DNA from: CAKZQX01 sp034435975
Lineage (GTDB): Bacteria > Chloroflexota > Chloroflexia > Chloroflexales > Chloroflexaceae
Direction: 5' to 3'
NCBI GenBank assembly: GCA_034435975.1
Contig: DAOTWD010000145.1
Span: 1-64,000 of the forward strand
Length of the DNA stretch: 64,000 bases
Positions 60,023 through 64,000 of the stretch are shown piece by piece (the first letter of the stretch is position 1; each line of letters begins with the position of its first letter). The notes below the pieces were generated by a model. It saw only the letters and a program-made list of their open reading frames with translations, had not been told where the DNA came from and did no database searches. Made by a program: the position numbers and the translations under genes.

Positions 60023-60042
60023 CTGTCGCCTGAGGGCGACAG
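60023..60042 (+). repeat. Subterminal hairpin at the right end of the IS element
   Basis: CTGTCGCC-TGAG-GGCGACAG, a perfect 8-bp stem 34 bp after the tnpB-like stop. IS200/IS605-type right ends and omega RNA scaffolds carry such hairpins, so the guide region, if any, should begin just beyond it. Confidence 0.6.
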
Positions 60043-60083
60043 TTGTTGACATGTTGGTAAAACCATTATACACGAGGTACACT

Positions 60084-60653
60084 ATGTCATTCACAATCTG
60101 TATATATTGTGGGTCACGCACAGGCAACGATCCATCCTATGTTAACGCCGCCCGTGTTCTGGGCAGCGTCCTGGCAGATCATGGATGGCGCCTGGTTTAT
60201 GGTGGAGGCAGCATCGGATTAATGGGAGCTCTAGCTGACAGCGCCCTGGCGCATAATGGCGAGGTGATCGGTATTATTCCACAGGCGCTGCTGGATCGTG
60301 AAGTGGGGCTGGTTGAATGTAGCGAACTGATTGTTACCCAAACCCTCCGTCAACGAAAAGCACTCATGGAACAGTATGCTGACGTCTTTATGGCCCTGCC
60401 GGGCGGCTTCGGCACGCTGGAGGAACTGATTGAAACTTTGACCCTGCGACAACTGGGCTATCACAACAAGCCTATTATTCTGGTGAACCTGAATAGCTAC
60501 TATGATCCGCTGCTGGCACTCTTTGATCATGCCGTGGCCCACGGCTATGTACCGGTAGAACATACCAGATTGTACCATGTTGTCACGAACATTGAAGAGG
60601 CAGTTGCGCTGCTCGAAACAATTCATGATCAGCAGTCAGTGCCATCCGTATAA
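60084..60653 (+). CDS. LOG family protein (TIGR00730)
   Basis: 189 aa. Rossmann-fold protein with IYCGSRTG, LVYGGGSIGLMG and the catalytic PGGFGTLEEL motif near 105-114. LOG proteins cleave nucleoside 5'-monophosphates to base and ribose 5-phosphate; cytokinin activation is the plant role, and in bacteria a nucleotide clean-up role is likely. The start was set at the ATG preceded by GAGG; the frame extends upstream into IS sequence. It is followed 36 bp later by gltX and may be co-transcribed with it. Confidence 0.9.
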   Translation: MSFTICIYCGSRTGNDPSYVNAARVLGSVLADHGWRLVYGGGSIGLMGALADSALAHNGEVIGIIPQALLDREVGLVECSELIVTQTLRQRKALMEQYADVFMALPGGFGTLEELIETLTLRQLGYHNKPIILVNLNSYYDPLLALFDHAVAHGYVPVEHTRLYHVVTNIEEAVALLETIHDQQSVPSV

Positions 60654-60689
60654 TCGTAACCGAGATAGTGTAGAGGGAGAATGATCGCA

Positions 60690-62174
60690 ATGACCACCCC
60701 GATCCGGGTGCGTTTTGCACCCAGCCCCACTGGCTTTTTGCATATTGGTGGTGTGCGCACCGCCCTGTTTAACTGGCTGTTTGCCCGGCACTATGGCGGC
60801 AGCTTTATCCTACGGATTGAGGATACCGATGAGAAACGCTATGTGGCTGATGCTACCGCTGACGTGCTGGCTTCGCTCCGCTGGGTTGGCATCGACTGGG
60901 ATGAGGGACCAGATCAGGGTGGCCCGTATGCGCCCTATGTGCAATCCGAACGCCACGCGCTAGGTATCTATCGCCAGTACGTCGACCAGTTGCTGGCTCA
61001 GGGCCATGCCTATAAATCATTTGTAAGCAACGAAGAGTTGGAACGTATGCGCGCCGAAGCTATGGCACGTGGTCTAAAAAGCTTCCGCTTCCGTGGCCCC
61101 GAACGTGACTGGACGCCAGAGCAGGTTGCCGCCGCTGAAGCGCAGGGCTTACCGTATACGGTGCGGCTCAAAGTTCCCCTCGAAGGCGTGACGAGCTTTC
61201 AGGATGTCGTACGTGGTGGCGAGCAAATCAATGTGAATAATGCCGATCTCTATGATATCGTGCTGCTCAAATCAACCGGGATGCCGGTCTATCATCTGGC
61301 GCACCTGATTGACGATCACCTGATGCAGATCAGTCACGTCATTCGCGGTGAGGAGTGGGTACCGAGTACGCCCTACCATGTGCTGCTCTACGCCGCCCTG
61401 GGATGGACAGCACCCATCTTTGCGCATGTGCCCAACATTTTGCGCCAGGACGGTCGGGGTAAACTCTCAAAGCGCAAAGATGATGTGGCGACCAACCGCT
61501 TCTGGGAACGCGGATATTTGCCTGAGGCAATGTTCAACTATCTGGCGTTGCAAGGCTGGAGCTATGACGATCATACCGAAATTATGACCCGTGACGAGAT
61601 TATCGCACGCTTTAGCATCGAGCGGGTGCAGCCCTCTCCCGCACGCTGGAATCCAGAGAAACTCAAAGATATGAACGGCATTTATATCCGTAAACTCTCA
61701 GCACCAGAACTCGCGGAGCGCATTCTACCCTTTTTACAGCAAGCCGAACTGGTCAGCACTCCGCTCACACCAGCCGAGCGAACTTATGTAGAGCAACTGG
61801 TACCCTTGATTCATGAGCGCCTGGAAGAACTGGGCGAAGCACCCGATCTCCTGGATTTCTTTTTCCGTGATGTCAACATACCTGATCCGACTCAGCTTAT
61901 TCCCAAAAAGATGGACAGCAACACCACTGCGGCAGCATTGCATGCCACTATTGAGCGCCTGACTCCGCTTGCCGACTGGAGTGTGACAACGCTTGAACAG
62001 ACGCTCCGGGCACTGATTGCGGAGTTAGGGTTAACACCTGGCCAACTCTTTAGCGCCATTCGCGTGGCCATTACCGGGCGCACCGTTGCACCACCGCTGT
62101 TTGCGACCCTGGCCGCACTGGGCCAGCAGCGCAGTCTGGAGCGCATACGTGCAGCTATAGCCATCCTGGAATGA
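60690..62174 (+). CDS. gltX: Glutamyl-tRNA synthetase
   Basis: 494 aa. Class I synthetase with the HIGH-type motif in PSPTGFLHIGG (11-21) and the KMSKS-type motif in GKLSKRKDD near 255. It charges tRNA-Glu, and possibly tRNA-Gln as well in bacteria using the amidotransferase route. Cytoplasmic. The second in-frame ATG was chosen because GAGGGAG lies ten bases upstream of it; for the first ATG the same site would be too close. Confidence 0.95.
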   Translation: MTTPIRVRFAPSPTGFLHIGGVRTALFNWLFARHYGGSFILRIEDTDEKRYVADATADVLASLRWVGIDWDEGPDQGGPYAPYVQSERHALGIYRQYVDQLLAQGHAYKSFVSNEELERMRAEAMARGLKSFRFRGPERDWTPEQVAAAEAQGLPYTVRLKVPLEGVTSFQDVVRGGEQINVNNADLYDIVLLKSTGMPVYHLAHLIDDHLMQISHVIRGEEWVPSTPYHVLLYAALGWTAPIFAHVPNILRQDGRGKLSKRKDDVATNRFWERGYLPEAMFNYLALQGWSYDDHTEIMTRDEIIARFSIERVQPSPARWNPEKLKDMNGIYIRKLSAPELAERILPFLQQAELVSTPLTPAERTYVEQLVPLIHERLEELGEAPDLLDFFFRDVNIPDPTQLIPKKMDSNTTAAALHATIERLTPLADWSVTTLEQTLRALIAELGLTPGQLFSAIRVAITGRTVAPPLFATLAALGQQRSLERIRAAIAILE

Positions 62175-62432
62175 CTGCTCCCAGCAAGAGCGGCAGTGGT
62201 AGCCGAGCGAACCCGGTCGGTCAAGGAGATCAGAGAGCTTGACTGGAGTGCCCGCATCAGCCAGATAACGCCCTGTCCCGGCTGACACCGGGTCGCCACG
62301 GTTGCTATAACAACCGGTCTCTTCCTCTACGACAGTAACTAGGCTATATAAGTACCAGAGTCATGTTGTGCTTACAGAAGCATTATGATACGATATCATA
62401 GAACGTACCAATGAACAGGCGGGGGTAACAAC

Positions 62433-63224
62433 GTGAAGCTGGAAGGCTCACTCAACATGTTCCCGTTGCGTGAGTTGATCGAGATGACGCTCTATAGCTC
62501 TGTCTCTGGCGTATTAAACATCTTTGGTCCACAGCAACGAGGGCAAATTTTTTTCCGCGATGGGCATCCATATCATGCCATAGCTGGTGATAGTGTTGGT
62601 ATGGACGCCGTCGTGGCACTTTTTGAGCAGACTGAGGGGACATTTGCCTTTATAGATGATGTACTCAGCGATGAAGAAACCCTGTTGACCGATCCCCTGG
62701 ATATGGTTGAACATGCCGAACATTTGGCGGCCCGCTGGCGGCGTGTGCGGCCCTATGTACCAGATCTGGCGCTGGTGCCATACTTGATCTGTGAGCCAGA
62801 GCGTGCCCGCTATAGCATTAGCCCCGACCACTGGTCGATCTTTACCAGTGTTAATAACCAGCGCTCGATTCAACAGATTATTGACCTGTTAAATGTTGAA
62901 CCGATCGAAGTGTGTGAAGCTGTTGCTCAAATGGGTCAAGATAACCTGATCGAGTTGCGTGATCTCAGACGATCTACGGTAAACCCGACTCAAAAGAAAC
63001 AACCTGATCAATCATCCAAACAATCATCGGCTCCAAAAGTCGGTATTCTCGATCGATTATTGGCGCAAGTTGCAACGCCTGTCTCTGCTACGCGAGATAC
63101 ACCAGCTATCGTTTTACCTGAAACTCCAACGTCCAGATCCCAGACTCTCCCCCCTGATACAGCCAAGTCGCAACAGGCTCTCCGGCACGAAGAAGATGAT
63201 ATTTTACAATTGCTGCGCCGTTGA
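62433..63224 (+). CDS. DUF4388 (PATAN-like) protein
   Basis: 263 aa. The N-terminal DUF4388 domain (1-100: GSLNMFPLRELIEMTLYSS, GVLNIFGPQQRGQIFFRDG, FEQTEGTFAF) is of the kind found in signalling proteins of gliding and phototrophic bacteria. A helical middle (about 105-190: SIFTSVNNQRSIQQIIDLLN) follows, then a Ser/Pro/Gln-rich disordered tail. No catalytic domain. Probably an adaptor in a two-component or GTPase signalling pathway (inference). GTG start with GGGGGT upstream. Confidence 0.85.
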   Translation: MKLEGSLNMFPLRELIEMTLYSSVSGVLNIFGPQQRGQIFFRDGHPYHAIAGDSVGMDAVVALFEQTEGTFAFIDDVLSDEETLLTDPLDMVEHAEHLAARWRRVRPYVPDLALVPYLICEPERARYSISPDHWSIFTSVNNQRSIQQIIDLLNVEPIEVCEAVAQMGQDNLIELRDLRRSTVNPTQKKQPDQSSKQSSAPKVGILDRLLAQVATPVSATRDTPAIVLPETPTSRSQTLPPDTAKSQQALRHEEDDILQLLRR

Positions 63225-63332
63225 CGGTGGATTTGCTCCCTATTTGCCGCTGTCTATTGCCCATGCTACAATAACGTATACGTAGCAGGCATAGTCAAGA
63301 ACCATCTGTTTCTGCATGATGCTGAAATCCAT

Positions 63333-64000
63333 ATGAAACAACCAGCAACCATTACCATCGATGGCCCGGCGGGTTCAGGCAAAAGTACGTTAGGTGAGCT
63401 ACTGGCTCGGCGTCTTGGTTATCTCTACTTTGATACCGGCATCATGTATCGTGCGCTCACGTGGGCCGCACTAGAACAAAGCCTTGACCTCAATGATGCG
63501 ACACTTCTGGAACATACGGCCCGCTCGCTACACATTGACATAACTGCTTCGACCCACACCGATGGACGCCAATCTACTGTGCTGCTGAACGGAACCGATG
63601 TCACCTGGTTGATACGAGATCCTGCTGTGGATAGCACTGTCTCGCTGGTGTCGAGTTATCCCGGGGTACGCACCGAGTTACGTCGCCAACAGCGCATCAT
63701 TGGGCAACAGGGGCAGGTGGTGATGGTTGGCCGCGATATTGGCACTGTTGTTATGCCTGATGCGCCGCTCAAAATTTATTTGCACGCCTCGCTCGAAACT
63801 CGCGCACAGCGTCGTCTGGCACAATTGCTGCAGCGTGGTAGCCCGTTGAGCCTGGAGCAGGTCTGTGCGGATATGGCCCGCCGCGATGAACTGGATCAGC
63901 ATATTATGCAACCTGCTACGGACGCAATTGTGCTATGTTCAGACAAGTTCACACCCGAGGAAGAAGTTACCTACATTCTGGCCCTGTTCGATGCGCTATA
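63333..64000 (+). CDS. cmk: Cytidylate kinase, 3' end beyond the window
   Basis: The first 222 codons are in the window without a stop; the gene continues past 64000. It phosphorylates CMP and dCMP. P-loop GPAGSGKST (11-19), YFDTGIMYRA, and VVMVGRDIGTVVMPDAPLKIYLHA are family motifs, followed by RAQRR of the lid. The ATG has no strong ribosome site. It starts 109 bp after the DUF4388 gene on the same strand. Confidence 0.93.
   Translation, partial: MKQPATITIDGPAGSGKSTLGELLARRLGYLYFDTGIMYRALTWAALEQSLDLNDATLLEHTARSLHIDITASTHTDGRQSTVLLNGTDVTWLIRDPAVDSTVSLVSSYPGVRTELRRQQRIIGQQGQVVMVGRDIGTVVMPDAPLKIYLHASLETRAQRRLAQLLQRGSPLSLEQVCADMARRDELDQHIMQPATDAIVLCSDKFTPEEEVTYILALFDAL

Overview
The window looks like chromosomal DNA of a filamentous Chloroflexota bacterium (class Chloroflexia, probably Chloroflexales). 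The main reasons are three DUF2298 ('Chlor_Arch_YYY') membrane modules, a family largely confined to Chloroflexota and archaea, exported proteins carrying the YLPLI motif common in this phylum, and dense dispersed palindromic repeats. No photosynthesis or rRNA genes are present, so placement below class is inference.

Layout. (1) 1-11.5 kb, minus strand, very GC-rich: two overlapping genes encode a 933-aa DUF2298 protein and a 2867-aa fusion of a GT39-like mannosyltransferase module, two DUF2298 modules and TPRs. Both are riddled with octamer-based palindromic inserts that keep the frame open. (2) 11.5-14.7 kb: a SufR-like Fe-S regulator, Mn-type superoxide dismutase and three small two-helix membrane proteins. 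(3) 15.1-25.7 kb, minus strand: a Trypco1 protein, a trypsin-STAND NTPase fusion, a STAND NTPase with winged-helix tail, an NB-ARC-like NTPase, an NTPase with TPR-type tail and a radical SAM/SPASM enzyme. This resembles NTPase-centred conflict systems and is the best candidate for an undescribed system. (4) 26.1-28.4 kb: RfbC, hotdog thioesterase and metallophosphoesterase. (5) 28.4-38.0 kb, minus strand: a cobalamin riboswitch with terminator leads a run encoding an alpha/alpha-barrel protein, a DUF4430-type surface protein, a TIM-barrel enzyme, and a binding protein, permease and ATPase. The first two together resemble a split transcobalamin. (6) 38.4-48.1 kb, minus strand: an unknown protein, then a cell-surface glycan operon (flippase-like protein, GT2, two GT39-like proteins, a HEAT/SH3 protein). 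(7) 48.2-53.4 kb: CoaBC, dodecin, a zinc-ribbon protein, tRNA-Asn, a phosphodiester glycosidase-like lipoprotein, a thioesterase and a PQQ sugar dehydrogenase. (8) 54-58.5 kb: a response regulator, a Dam methylase paired with a PUA-like/PD-(D/E)XK protein, and a DUF885 peptidase-like protein. (9) 58.5-64 kb, plus strand: a TnpB-like protein with lost catalytic and zinc residues, LOG protein, GluRS, a DUF4388 protein and the start of cytidylate kinase.

How the parts fit: the riboswitch-led run should capture and import corrinoids when they are scarce. The 39-48 kb run should build and flip a lipid-linked surface glycan. The 15-26 kb cluster couples a protease and several NTP switches with a peptide-modifying type of enzyme, suggesting a stress- or phage-triggered response. 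These functional links are inference from domain content and gene order. All coordinates and motifs were read by eye, and start codons were moved where a Shine-Dalgarno sequence supported it.
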